DNA of 64,000 nucleotides, from assembly GCA_019120575.1 (NCBI GenBank), contig DWUU01000024.1, positions 1 to 64,000 on the forward strand, in the 5' to 3' direction. The notes beneath the pieces were generated by a model. That model ran no database searches, had not been told where the DNA came from, and saw nothing but the letters and a program-made list of their open reading frames with translations. The stretch is from Candidatus Mediterraneibacter quadrami. Lineage in GTDB: Bacteria; Bacillota; Clostridia; Lachnospirales; Lachnospiraceae. Each line of letters begins with the position of its first letter. The stretch's first letter is position 1. Both the position numbers and the translations under genes were made by a program. Positions 51,360 to 60,238 of this stretch are shown here, in pieces.

Positions 51360-52532
51360 TCAGACATTGCTGTCCTCGTAGTTCTCTTCATAATCGTCGT
51401 AGTATTCATCATCATACGCTTCATCATAATCCCCGGTATAGCCTTCTTCACTCGTGATGCCGAGCTGCTCCATATAATTCTCCGGGAGATCTCCTGCCTC
51501 GATGGCCTGCGTCTCGCTCTTAATATCAATCTTGTAACCGGTAAGTTTTGCTGCAAGGCGGGCGTTCTGTCCTTCCTTGCCGATGGCGAGCGACAGCTGG
51601 TAGTCCGGCACGATGACATTGGCGATCTTCTCTTCCGGATCCGCCATGACAGAGATCACTTTCGCCGGGCTCAGCGCATTTTCAATCAGCAGCGCCGGGT
51701 TTTCATCCCAGTTGATGATATCGATCTTCTCGCCGCGGAGTTCCTGAACAACCGCATTTACCCTTGCCCCGTTAAGGCCTACGCACGCGCCCACCGGATC
51801 CACGTTCGGATCATTGGACCAGACAGCCATCTTCGTACGGGAGCCGGCCTCGCGGGCAATGCTCTTGATCTCCACGGTTCCGTCCCGCACCTCGGCAACC
51901 TCCGCCTCAAAGAGACGCTTTACAAGTTCCGGATGGGTGCGTGACACGAGGATCTTCGGTCCGCGGGGCGTGTTTTTCACTTCAACCACATACAGCTTGA
52001 TGCGGTCGGTCGGTTTGAACGTCTCGCCTTTGACCTGCTCGTTTTCCGTCAGCATGGCATCCGCTCTTCCGAGATTGATGCTGATATTCTTTCCGACATA
52101 ACGCTGAACGATACCGGTCACAATATCTTTCTCTTTCTCAAAGTACTGATCAAATACGACTTTGCGCTCCTCCTCGCGAATCTTCTGGAGGATCAGGTTT
52201 TTCGCGTTCTGGGTCGCGATCCGGCCGAACTCTTTGGACTGAACCGGGATCTGCGCCACATCGCCGACCTGAAGGGCCGGATCGATCTTCTCCGCGTCTT
52301 CCAGTGAGATCTCCAGCGCCGGGTTCTCCACTTCCTCCACTACATTTTTCTCCGCATATACAGCATAGTCGCATGTGTCGCGGTCCATGACAACTTTAAT
52401 GTTGTCCGCGGTGCCGAAATGGTTCTTGCAGGCGCTCAGAAGCGAATTTTCAATCGCATCCATCATAACGTCCCTGCTGATGTTTTTCTCCTTCTCGAGA
52501 ATTGTCAATGCCTCCATTAACTCTGTGTTCAT
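51360..52532 (-). CDS. nusA: Transcription termination/antitermination factor NusA
   Basis: 390 residues: N-terminal RNA-polymerase-binding domain (about 1-130), S1 domain (about 135-205), then two KH domains (DPVGACVGLNGARVN and LAIGKEGQNARLAAKLTGYKI). A short C-terminus is rich in Asp, Glu and Tyr (about the last 27 residues). The AR repeats of E. coli NusA are absent, as usual in Firmicutes. AGGAGGAA precedes the ATG. Confidence 0.97.
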   Translation of the reverse strand: MNTELMEALTILEKEKNISRDVMMDAIENSLLSACKNHFGTADNIKVVMDRDTCDYAVYAEKNVVEEVENPALEISLEDAEKIDPALQVGDVAQIPVQSKEFGRIATQNAKNLILQKIREEERKVVFDQYFEKEKDIVTGIVQRYVGKNISINLGRADAMLTENEQVKGETFKPTDRIKLYVVEVKNTPRGPKILVSRTHPELVKRLFEAEVAEVRDGTVEIKSIAREAGSRTKMAVWSNDPNVDPVGACVGLNGARVNAVVQELRGEKIDIINWDENPALLIENALSPAKVISVMADPEEKIANVIVPDYQLSLAIGKEGQNARLAAKLTGYKIDIKSETQAIEAGDLPENYMEQLGITSEEGYTGDYDEAYDDEYYDDYEENYEDSNV

Positions 52533-52555
52533 TCCTTGCTTCCTCCTGATATAAA

Positions 52556-53023
52556 TTAAAAATCCAAAGCCAGACGGATCAGCGCGATTTCGCTGCGCTC
52601 AAAAGTCTGTTCTGTATCATCTTCATAGGTGATCGTAACCGTGTTCTCATCATATGCCTTCAGAAGTCCGACAAATTCTTTCTGGTGGCTGATGGCACGG
52701 TACGTGCGTATCTCAACTTCCCTGCCGATGCTCCGGGCGAAATCCTTCTCCTTCTTCAGCGGCCGGCCAAGCCCCGGGGAGCTCACCTCAAATACGTAGG
52801 CATCCTCGATATAGTCTTTCTCATCCAGGATATCCGAGAAACGTCTGCTGACCGCCTCGCAGTCATCCACCGTAATCCCGCCGGGCTTATCGATGTACGT
52901 CCTCAGATACCAGGTGCCGCCCTCTTTGACATACTCCACATCCACGAGCTCGAAGCCGAGTTCTGTGACGACCGGCTCGATCAGCCGTTCGGTCGTCTGT
53001 TCATATTCCTCTCTTCTGGACAC
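52556..53023 (-). CDS. rimP: Ribosome maturation factor RimP
   Basis: 155 residues, standard length, with LGFELVDVEYVKEGG and YVFEVSSPGLGRPLKK, the 30S-maturation factor's signature. The start is GTG at 53023 with AAAGGAAG seven bases upstream. First gene of the rimP-nusA-ylxR-ylxQ-infB-rbfA-nrnA-truB-ribF operon, behind a promoter and a leader hairpin. Confidence 0.96.
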   Translation of the reverse strand: MSRREEYEQTTERLIEPVVTELGFELVDVEYVKEGGTWYLRTYIDKPGGITVDDCEAVSRRFSDILDEKDYIEDAYVFEVSSPGLGRPLKKEKDFARSIGREVEIRTYRAISHQKEFVGLLKAYDENTVTITYEDDTEQTFERSEIALIRLALDF

Positions 53024-53064
53024 TTTGCAACTTCCTTTCCGCGGTATTTTGCCGCACCAACAAA

Positions 53065-53090
53065 GAAGAGTGAACTTTCGTTCACTCTTC
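53065..53090 (-). promoter_or_regulatory. Leader hairpin upstream of rimP
   Basis: GAAGAGTGAAC and GTTCACTCTTC form an 11-base perfect stem with a four-base loop, about 42 bases before the rimP start. On the minus strand it is followed by TTTGTTGG rather than a full U-tract, so it could be a weak attenuator or a processing site. Confidence 0.5.
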
Positions 53091-53118
53091 TGCCGGAATC
53101 TATTATGTAACTGTGGTT

Positions 53119-53147
53119 AGTATAGCACCGGCTTCCGGTAAATGCAA
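53119..53147 (-). promoter_or_regulatory. Promoter of the rimP-nusA-infB operon
   Basis: On the minus strand TTGCAT (53142-53147), 17 bases and TATACT (53119-53124). Confidence 0.65.
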
Positions 53148-53171
53148 GGGGTTATTTCAAAAAAACTGCGA

Positions 53172-55415
53172 TTATCCGCGGTATTTCGTCCCCGCACCGT
53201 CCCGTTTCGCCTGCTTAAGCCGGTTCAGCGTCACTTCTTTATCATTATAGCTGATCTTTGTCTCCGTTCCCTCTTCAAACAGATAGACATGTTCCAGCTC
53301 ATCTTTTTTCTGGAGCCGGATCCCCCGGACGCCCAGGGCGCCTTTCTTTTTCACCGGGATCTCGGAGGCCGGGAACCGGAGGAAATAGCCGTTCGCCGTC
53401 TGGAGCACCGCATTCTGGGTGTCATTTACGACTTTCACCTCGATCAGTCGGTCCTCATCCTGCAGCTTCGTGGCTGCGATAGTCCGTTTTGTAACCTGGA
53501 ATTCCGCGCCTTCAACTTTCTTGATCATGCCTTTTGCCGTGGCAAAGAGGAGCCATGAGAACCGCATCTGCTCCGCATCGCACACCATGACGATCTGCTC
53601 GCTGGCCGTATCGTAGTTGCTGATATTGTCGAGCGGCGTACCCTTGTCCCGGAATTTTCCATAAGGAACATCCAGCACTTTCACCTGGTGCATCTTTCCG
53701 GTGTCCGTGAAGACGCAGAGCCTTCCGGTGTTCATGCAGTGCACGATATACCGGTTCTCGCTGTCCGCCGCCTCCCTGTTCCGTTCATAGACCGACGTAT
53801 CGATCGTTCTCGCATACCCGAAGCGGTCCATCAGGAATACCACTTCCTGCTCCTCGATCTTATTTTCTTCAAAGACCGCCTCCCCGGCATTTTCGATCAC
53901 CGTGCGGCGCTTCCGGCCGTATTCTTTCTTATATGAATCCAGTTCATCCATGATCACGCCGGCCATGGAGTCATAATTATTCAGGATATCCTCGTACCGG
54001 GCGATGTTTTTCAGCGTCTGCTCGTGCTCCGCGCGCAGGGCCTGGATCTCAAGCCCGATCAGGCGGTACAGGCGCATCTCCAGGATGGCTGTCGCCTGAC
54101 GCTCCGTAAAGCGAAGCATGGACGCCATCTTTTTCGAGATATTGGATTTGAATTTAATATTGTCGGTCACACCGTTCACAAGACATGCCCGGGCGTCTTT
54201 GACCGATTTACTTCCCCGGAGGATCTCGATCACCAGATCGATCACATCACAGGCTTTGATCAGGCCTTCCTGAACCTCGCTCTTCTCCCGCTCCTTTGCA
54301 AGCAGGGTCTGATATTTCCGCGTCGCCAGTTCAAACTGGAAGTCCACATGATATTCAATGATCTTCTTCAGTCCCAGCGTCTCCGGGCGCCCGTCCGCCA
54401 CGGCCAGCATATTGACGCCGAAGGTGTCTTCCAGGCGGGTCTTCTTGTAGAGCATATTTTTCAGATTCTCCACATCCGCCCCGCGCTTCAGCTCCAGAAC
54501 GATGCGGATCCCCTCTTTGGAAGACTGATTGGATATGTCAACGATATCCGTGGTCTTCTTCGATTCGACCAGAGAAGCCACGTCATTGAGGAACTTGCTG
54601 ATGCCGCTTCCGATCATCGTGTAGGGGATCTCACTGATCACCAGTTGTTTCTTCCCGCCTTTTAATTCTTCAACCTCCACTTTTCCGCGAATCCTGATCT
54701 TGCCCTGCCCGGTCTCATAGATCCCTGGAAGGTCGTCTTTGTTGACTACAATTCCGCCGGTCGGGAAATCCGGTCCTTTGATATATTTCATCAGCTGCCG
54801 GGTGCTGATGGCGTCATTCTTCATATAGGCCTTGACCGCATCCACAACCTCTGCAAGATTATGGGTCGGGATGCTGGTCGCCATGCCGACGGCGATCCCC
54901 TCGGCCCCGTTTACGAGCAGGTTCGGGATCCGCATCGGAAGAACCAGCGGCTCCTTCTCCGTCTCGTCAAAGTTGGGCCCGAAGTCAATCACATTTTTAT
55001 CCAGATCGGCCAGGCATACTTCCTGGGTAAACTTTGTCAGTCTGGCCTCCGTGTAACGCATGGCCGCGGCGCCGTCCCCCTCGATCGAACCGAAGTTTCC
55101 GTGGCCGTCCACCAGGATCTGCCCTTTCTTGAAATCCTGGGCCATGACAACCAGCGCTTCGTAGATCGAGCTGTCCCCGTGCGGATGGTATTTACCCATA
55201 GTGTCTCCAACGATGCGGGCGCATTTCCGATATGGTTTGTCATAGCGGATGCCCAGCTCGTACATATCGTAAAGGGTTCGCCGCTGTACCGGTTTGAGAC
55301 CGTCGCGCACGTCCGGGAGGGCACGGGATATAATCACGCTCATGGCGTAATCAATATATGATTTTTTCATAAGGTCGGAATATTCGGTCCTTATGATCTG
55401 TGTCTCGCTGTTCAT
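53172..55415 (-). CDS. parC: Type IIA DNA topoisomerase subunit A, ParC/topo IV-like
   Basis: 747 residues. The breakage-reunion domain has active-site Y121 ([10 protein letters not shown]). The quinolone-target loop is [15 protein letters not shown], with serines at 82-83 and E86. The C-terminal beta-pinwheel lacks the QRRGGKG GyrA box; the corresponding region reads [11 protein letters not shown]. That argues for a decatenase (topoisomerase IV) rather than gyrase, although automated names often say gyrase. It is encoded 47 bases behind its B subunit. A T-run follows the stop codon but only a weak hairpin. Confidence 0.88.
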   Translation of the reverse strand: MNSETQIIRTEYSDLMKKSYIDYAMSVIISRALPDVRDGLKPVQRRTLYDMYELGIRYDKPYRKCARIVGDTMGKYHPHGDSSIYEALVVMAQDFKKGQILVDGHGNFGSIEGDGAAAMRYTEARLTKFTQEVCLADLDKNVIDFGPNFDETEKEPLVLPMRIPNLLVNGAEGIAVGMATSIPTHNLAEVVDAVKAYMKNDAISTRQLMKYIKGPDFPTGGIVVNKDDLPGIYETGQGKIRIRGKVEVEELKGGKKQLVISEIPYTMIGSGISKFLNDVASLVESKKTTDIVDISNQSSKEGIRIVLELKRGADVENLKNMLYKKTRLEDTFGVNMLAVADGRPETLGLKKIIEYHVDFQFELATRKYQTLLAKEREKSEVQEGLIKACDVIDLVIEILRGSKSVKDARACLVNGVTDNIKFKSNISKKMASMLRFTERQATAILEMRLYRLIGLEIQALRAEHEQTLKNIARYEDILNNYDSMAGVIMDELDSYKKEYGRKRRTVIENAGEAVFEENKIEEQEVVFLMDRFGYARTIDTSVYERNREAADSENRYIVHCMNTGRLCVFTDTGKMHQVKVLDVPYGKFRDKGTPLDNISNYDTASEQIVMVCDAEQMRFSWLLFATAKGMIKKVEGAEFQVTKRTIAATKLQDEDRLIEVKVVNDTQNAVLQTANGYFLRFPASEIPVKKKGALGVRGIRLQKKDELEHVYLFEEGTETKISYNDKEVTLNRLKQAKRDGAGTKYRG

Positions 55416-55462
55416 TCTATCTCTCCTTCATCCTCTGAGTCATTCCCGTCAGAGCCCTTTGC

Positions 55463-57385
55463 TCAGACATCCAGTTCCGCCTCTGTCGCATTTTCATAGA
55501 TAAACGCGCGCCTCGGCGGGACCTCTGTGCCCATGAGCATCTCTGTCACGCTGGAGGCCATTCTGGCATCCTCGATCTCAACCAGCTTCAGAAGCCGGCG
55601 CTCCGGATCCAGCGTAGTCTCCCAGAGCTGCTCTGCATCCATCTCGCCCAGACCTTTATAGCGCTGAAGCGTGAACGGCCCGGTATGATTCTTCCGGTAG
55701 CGTTCCAGCGCCTTATCGTCATAGAGGTACTCTTCCTCTCCGTTCTTCGGCATGGCCTTATAGAGCGGCGGCATGGCGATATAGACATGTCCCTCATAGA
55801 TCAGCTCCGGCATAAACCGGTAGAACAGGGTCAGGAGCAGGGTGGAAATGTGGGCGCCGTCCACGTCCGCATCCGCCATGATAATGATCTTGTCGTAGCG
55901 GAGCTTCGTGATGTCGAAATCATTGCCGTATCCTTCGGAAAATCCGCATCCAAATGCATTGATCATCGTCTTGATCTCTGCGTTTGCAAGGATTTTGTCG
56001 ATGCTTGCCTTCTCCACATTGAGGATCTTTCCGCGGATTGGAAGGATCGCCTGATAGTTCCGGTCCCGCGCCGTCTTGGCCGAACCGCCGGCGGAGTCAC
56101 CCTCTACAATGAAGATCTCGCATTTCTTCGGATCGCGGCTCTCACAGTTGGCCAGTTTGCCGTTGCTGTCGAAGGAATATTTCTGCTTCGTCAGCAGATT
56201 GGTCTTCGCCTTCTCTTCCGTCTTCCGGATCTTCGCCGCTTTCTCCGCACTGGAGAGCACCGTCTTCAGCGTGTCCAGATTCCGGTCGAAATACCGGACG
56301 ATTTCATCGCCGGACACTTTGCCAACCGCCTTCGCCGCGTCCGGGTTGTCCAGCTTGGTCTTCGTCTGCCCCTCAAACCGGGGATCCGGATGTTTGATCG
56401 AGATAATCGCAGTCATTCCGTTCCGGATATCCGCGCCGGTGAAATTTGCATCCTTTTCCTTCAGGATGCCAAGTTCCCGGGCATACTGGTTCATTACCGT
56501 TGTAAATGTGGTCTTGAATCCGGTCAGATGCGTGCCGCCCTCAGCGTTGTAGATATTGTTGCAGAAGCCGAGGACGTTCTCGTGGAATTCATTGACATAC
56601 TGGAACGCCGCTTCCACTTCGATACCGTCTGCCGTGCCTTTAAAATAGACCGGCTCGTGCAGCGTATCTTTCTTCTTATTCAAATCTCTGATAAATCCCA
56701 GGATCCCATCCGGCTCATGGTACTCGATATGCTCCGGCTGTTCCAGGCGCTTATCGTCAAAAACGATCTTCAGCTCCGGATTCAGGTACGCCGTCTCGTG
56801 CAGCCGGCTCTTCACTTCCTCCGCACGGAACTTCGTTTTCTCAAAGATCGTATCGTCTGGGAGGAAGTTGATCGTCGTCCCGGTCTTTTTCGTTTTCCCG
56901 ATCGTGGGCAGCAGACCCTTTTCCAGTTCAACCACCGGAATCCCCCGCTCATACCGGTCATGATGGATGTATCCTTCCCGGCTGATCCGGACGTCCATAT
57001 AAGCGGACAGCGCATTCACCACAGAGGAACCAACGCCGTGAAGTCCGCCGCTTGTCTTATAGGCTGCATCATCGAACTTTCCGCCTGCATGGAGTGTGGT
57101 AAATACAAGTCTGGCAGCTGACACTCCTTTTTCATGCATGCCCACCGGCACCCCGCGCCCGTTGTCAGAAACCGTTGCAGACCCGTCTTTTTCAAGCGTC
57201 ACATGGATCTCCGAACAATAACCGGCCAGATGCTCATCCACCGCATTATCCACGATCTCATAGATCAGATGGTTCAGTCCTTTTGTGGAAACGCTTCCGA
57301 TATACATTCCCGGACGTTTCCGGACGGCTTCCAGCCCTTCCAGCACCGTGATGCTTCCGGCATCATATGTATTCTTCCCTGCCAT
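55463..57385 (-). CDS. parE: Type IIA DNA topoisomerase subunit B, ParE/topo IV-like
   Basis: 640 residues. GHKL ATPase (EIVDNAVDE with N47, DNGRGVPVG, GGLHGVGSSVVNAL), transducer domain, and TOPRIM with EGDSAGGSA and DADVDGAH. The YKGLGEMDAEQLWETTLDP signature closes it. The ParE assignment depends on its ParC-like partner and on the pair lying away from recF/dnaA-type genes. AAAGGAA precedes the ATG, and an inverted repeat sits inside its promoter. Confidence 0.88.
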   Translation of the reverse strand: MAGKNTYDAGSITVLEGLEAVRKRPGMYIGSVSTKGLNHLIYEIVDNAVDEHLAGYCSEIHVTLEKDGSATVSDNGRGVPVGMHEKGVSAARLVFTTLHAGGKFDDAAYKTSGGLHGVGSSVVNALSAYMDVRISREGYIHHDRYERGIPVVELEKGLLPTIGKTKKTGTTINFLPDDTIFEKTKFRAEEVKSRLHETAYLNPELKIVFDDKRLEQPEHIEYHEPDGILGFIRDLNKKKDTLHEPVYFKGTADGIEVEAAFQYVNEFHENVLGFCNNIYNAEGGTHLTGFKTTFTTVMNQYARELGILKEKDANFTGADIRNGMTAIISIKHPDPRFEGQTKTKLDNPDAAKAVGKVSGDEIVRYFDRNLDTLKTVLSSAEKAAKIRKTEEKAKTNLLTKQKYSFDSNGKLANCESRDPKKCEIFIVEGDSAGGSAKTARDRNYQAILPIRGKILNVEKASIDKILANAEIKTMINAFGCGFSEGYGNDFDITKLRYDKIIIMADADVDGAHISTLLLTLFYRFMPELIYEGHVYIAMPPLYKAMPKNGEEEYLYDDKALERYRKNHTGPFTLQRYKGLGEMDAEQLWETTLDPERRLLKLVEIEDARMASSVTEMLMGTEVPPRRAFIYENATEAELDV

Positions 57386-57449
57386 TTACATTCTTCCTTT
57401 CGTTCTTCTACAAGTCCTGCCTGCAGAAATGCAGAACAATCCATCTGAT

Positions 57450-57479
57450 ACTATACCACAAGCAGTTGTGGTTTTTCAA
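57450..57479 (-). promoter_or_regulatory. parE promoter with palindromic operator-like spacer
   Basis: On the minus strand TTGAAA (57474-57479) and TATAGT (57450-57455) with 18 bases between. The spacer is nearly filled by the palindrome ACCACAAGCAGTTGTGGT (57455-57472). Its plus strand runs into TTTTTC, so it would also work as a small terminator for plus-strand transcripts, but no such gene exists. Confidence 0.5.
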
Positions 57480-58669
57480 CTTGAAATAAGTACATCATAC
57501 AGCAGTTCGGCAAGCGGCTCCATGGCATTTTTCATCTCTTCCACCGTATTCGTCTGCGCCCCTGCCTCCACCAGAAGCGTCTTCGGCAGAAGATGCATAT
57601 TGTAACGGTAGGCTTTCAGATAAATATGCCGTGTAAATCCCGGATAGTACTTCTCCGCGGCAAGCTGCATCTGCAGCGAAAAGGCAAGATTATCCTGAAT
57701 ATACGGATTTTTAAGATAGTCGATATCCCCGTTTGTCCTGGATCTGCTCAGTCCGTTGAAAAACATGATCTTTGCCGTCGGCTTACTGTTAATCTCCGTG
57801 ACCAGATGCGTACCCCTGGCAACCCCGTCCCGGTGAAGGTCGATCAGTACTTCAACGGACGGATGATCCTCCAGGATCTTTTCCACAGCCTCCCCCGCAT
57901 ATTCATAGGCCTTGCTCCGGTCAAGCTTTCCGCCGATCATATCATATACGCCTGTATCATGGATGGTTTCAATCCCTTTTTCATTCAGAAGTTCTGCCAG
58001 GTACGCCCCCACGCCCACAATACTTTCCGACGGATCTCTGGATTTTGAATCCGCAAACGTCTCCTGCGAATGGGTATGATAGATCAGAACCTTCGGGCCT
58101 TCTGTTTCTGTATCAATCTTCATACTCCTGCCAAGCAGGTCATCTGCATCAAGCTGGTCCGGACCGGTCACGGTGGAACTGTCCACCGTATAAAAATGCT
58201 CCAGAAGGTATTCATAATCCCGCAGTTTTTCAATGGAAATATCTGTTCCTGATACAGCCGGGGCGTCTGTTTTGTCCGAATGTTCTTCTTCCGGGATCTC
58301 GTCCGCCGCTTCGCCTTCTGAGCCCTGACCGTCCGCGGATACCTGTGCGTCCAGGATCCATGCCACCGTGTCTTCATCTTCCAGGACGGACTCCTGCCGG
58401 CTGTGCGTTTCAGCATAATCTACAAGGGGGATCCATTCAAGCGCCCGGTCCCGGACCCAGCTTCCCGGGTTCTCTTCGCCGGATCGTTCCGCCCGTTCCA
58501 GCACCGGAAGATACAGCTGCAGGGCCTGCTCCTGTAGCCATCCGTGCAGCCTGTACACCCGGCCCTCTCCGCCCGCCGCCAGACAGGTCCACAGAATCAG
58601 CAGCGCGGCGGATACTGCCGCCGCAGCCGCTTTCGTCTGTCTGGTGTTTGTCCTTATTGCATGCTTCAT
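57476..58669 (-). CDS. spoIIP: Stage II sporulation protein P
   Basis: Septal peptidoglycan amidase/endopeptidase of the engulfment machinery (with SpoIID and SpoIIM). 397 residues: one N-terminal membrane segment (about 14-33), a variable acidic linker (about 60-160), and the SpoIIP amidase domain. The metal ligand motif is LIYHTHSQE and the later sequences are DIHR-like (VLIDLHRDG) and LLVEAGAQTNT. The gene lies 59 bases behind gpr, the usual order. The Shine-Dalgarno (AAGGGG) is far from the ATG. Confidence 0.95.
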   Translation of the reverse strand: MKHAIRTNTRQTKAAAAAVSAALLILWTCLAAGGEGRVYRLHGWLQEQALQLYLPVLERAERSGEENPGSWVRDRALEWIPLVDYAETHSRQESVLEDEDTVAWILDAQVSADGQGSEGEAADEIPEEEHSDKTDAPAVSGTDISIEKLRDYEYLLEHFYTVDSSTVTGPDQLDADDLLGRSMKIDTETEGPKVLIYHTHSQETFADSKSRDPSESIVGVGAYLAELLNEKGIETIHDTGVYDMIGGKLDRSKAYEYAGEAVEKILEDHPSVEVLIDLHRDGVARGTHLVTEINSKPTAKIMFFNGLSRSRTNGDIDYLKNPYIQDNLAFSLQMQLAAEKYYPGFTRHIYLKAYRYNMHLLPKTLLVEAGAQTNTVEEMKNAMEPLAELLYDVLISS

Positions 58670-58728
58670 ACAGCGGCAGCATCCCCTTCCCGCATATTCT
58701 CTGATATTGTATGCGGCGGATCCCGGGA

Positions 58729-59727
58729 TTATGCCTCAGCCGCATCCGTCTCCCGCCCGGCGGCAGAGAAAACCCGGTTCAGCGCCTCCGCTATCGTATG
58801 GCTGATCTGATGAATCATCTCGTCCACGTCTTTGGGCGCAACAAACATTCCGTTGAGATGCGGCGCGATGTGTTCTTTTACAAATTCATACTTTTCAGCC
58901 GGACTGTAGGAACGGAGGACTTCACCTGCGCCTTTTAAAGAATCCGAGGATTCCAGTGCGGAGATAAAATTTTCCATTGTGTCATTTACGATTGTCGCCG
59001 CATCGACCACTGTCGGCACGCCGATGCCGATTACCGGGACCCCCAGTGTCTTTTCCGTAAGACCACACCGGTGGTTCCCCACGCCGGAACCTGGATGGAT
59101 CCCTGTATCCGCAATCTGCACGGTGCGGTTCAGCCTTCTGCAGCTGCGGGCGGCCAGAGCGTCTATTGCGATGACAAGATCCGGGTGTGTCTCATTTACA
59201 ATCCCCCTTACGATCTCCGTACTCTCCATTCCTGTCTGTCCCATGACTCCCGGAACAATAGCGCTGACCACATTTACATGGTCTTCCCCCATCGCATACT
59301 TCCCGTACTCTCTGATAATATGTCTTGTCACATTCAGATGACCGGCCACACACGGGCCAAGTGCATCCGGCGTCACCGCCCGGTTTCCGAGTCCTGCCAC
59401 AAGAACCGAAAGATCCTTCTCATTTCTCCCCGTATTCCGACGGATCAGTTCCCGGATATAACCACTCAGTCTGTCTGCAATATCCTGCTGCATCGCTTCG
59501 TCCGGCAGCGCCAGATTCGGGGTTTCAAGCGTCAGATAGCATCCCGCGGGCTTTCCCATCGCTTTCGCACCGTTCTCCGTCCGGATCTCCACCCGCGTGA
59601 CCCGGATCTCTTTTTCTTCATCATACTCTTCTTTCAGCACCACGCCCTGGATCTCCACATTATCTGCTTCGAACCTCTCCCGCTCTTCAAGCGCCAGATC
59701 CGTCCGCACGCTGTAATTTCTAATCAT
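58729..59727 (-). CDS. gpr: Germination protease GPR
   Basis: Degrades small acid-soluble spore proteins at germination. 332 residues starting with a propeptide of the type removed by self-processing (RTDLALEERERF). The core includes VAGLGNRAVTPDALGP and VIGIGVPTVVDAATI. The start is ATG at 59727, seven bases after GGGAGG; a TTG at 59733 is in frame but too near. A sigma-G promoter is expected, but I could not find a convincing one. Confidence 0.95.
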   Translation of the reverse strand: MIRNYSVRTDLALEERERFEADNVEIQGVVLKEEYDEEKEIRVTRVEIRTENGAKAMGKPAGCYLTLETPNLALPDEAMQQDIADRLSGYIRELIRRNTGRNEKDLSVLVAGLGNRAVTPDALGPCVAGHLNVTRHIIREYGKYAMGEDHVNVVSAIVPGVMGQTGMESTEIVRGIVNETHPDLVIAIDALAARSCRRLNRTVQIADTGIHPGSGVGNHRCGLTEKTLGVPVIGIGVPTVVDAATIVNDTMENFISALESSDSLKGAGEVLRSYSPAEKYEFVKEHIAPHLNGMFVAPKDVDEMIHQISHTIAEALNRVFSAAGRETDAAEA

Positions 59728-59791
59728 CGTCAATCCTCCCGCTCATCGTTTCATACAGTGCTATTTTTTGCAGGATTTCTCAAATTATGTA

Positions 59792-59820
59792 TTGACATCA
59801 CCAGAGCATTGTCATAAAAT
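59792..59820 (+). promoter_or_regulatory. rpsT promoter
   Basis: TTGACA (59792-59797), 17 bases and TAAAAT (59815-59820), leaving an untranslated leader of about 90 bases. Confidence 0.7.
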
Positions 59821-59914
59821 GAATGAGTATGTTCCAGCGGAGCGTCCGTGTCCGAATCTGCCGGAACACATGAACACTATTTGAAAATTCATGTCATATT
59901 TGGAGGTGTACAGA

Positions 59915-60178
59915 TTGGCTAACATTAAGTCTGCTAAGAAAAGAATTTTAGTAAACGAGACAAAGGCTGCAAGAAATAAAGCAATCAAGTCTAAAGTGAA
60001 AACTGCCGTAAAGAAAGTTGACGCAGCAATCGCGGCAAAAGACGCTGAGGCAGCTAAGACTGCTCTTCATGCAGCGATCGTGGAGATTTCAAAAGCCGGA
60101 ACAAAAGGTGTTTACCACAAGAGAACGGTTTCCAGAAAGATCTCCCGTCTGTCCAAAGCTGTAAACAGCATTGCTTAA
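59915..60178 (+). CDS. rpsT: 30S ribosomal protein S20
   Basis: 87 residues beginning ANIKSAKKRI after the initiator, the standard S20 start. The initiation codon is TTG at 59915, six bases after GGAGGTG. An in-frame ATG at 59891 lacks a site and would add a non-S20 peptide. A UUG start is also found in E. coli rpsT, where it takes part in autoregulation. Single-gene unit with its own promoter and terminator. Confidence 0.97.
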   Translation: MANIKSAKKRILVNETKAARNKAIKSKVKTAVKKVDAAIAAKDAEAAKTALHAAIVEISKAGTKGVYHKRTVSRKISRLSKAVNSIA

Positions 60179-60204
60179 TCATAGAAGATCATATAAAAAA
60201 TACA

Positions 60205-60238
60205 GAGGCATCCGCACCGTCAGGCGGATGCCTCTTTT
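60205..60238. terminator. Bidirectional terminator between rpsT and the MATE gene
   Basis: GAGGCATCCGC and GCGGATGCCTC form an 11-base perfect stem. TTTTAA follows on the plus strand and TGTATTTTTT on the minus. It overlaps the end of the convergent MATE gene. Confidence 0.92.

Noticed and set aside
55685..57121. Long plus-strand open frame opposite parE
   Set aside because: It mirrors parE codons and has no recognisable motif or start signal.
57455..57477. Terminator for plus-strand transcription (hairpin plus T5)
   Set aside because: No plus-strand gene ends here; the palindrome is better explained as part of the parE promoter.
59734..59800. Sigma-G promoter upstream of gpr
   Set aside because: A CATAATT on the minus strand resembles a sigma-G -10, but no acceptable -35 sits at the right distance.
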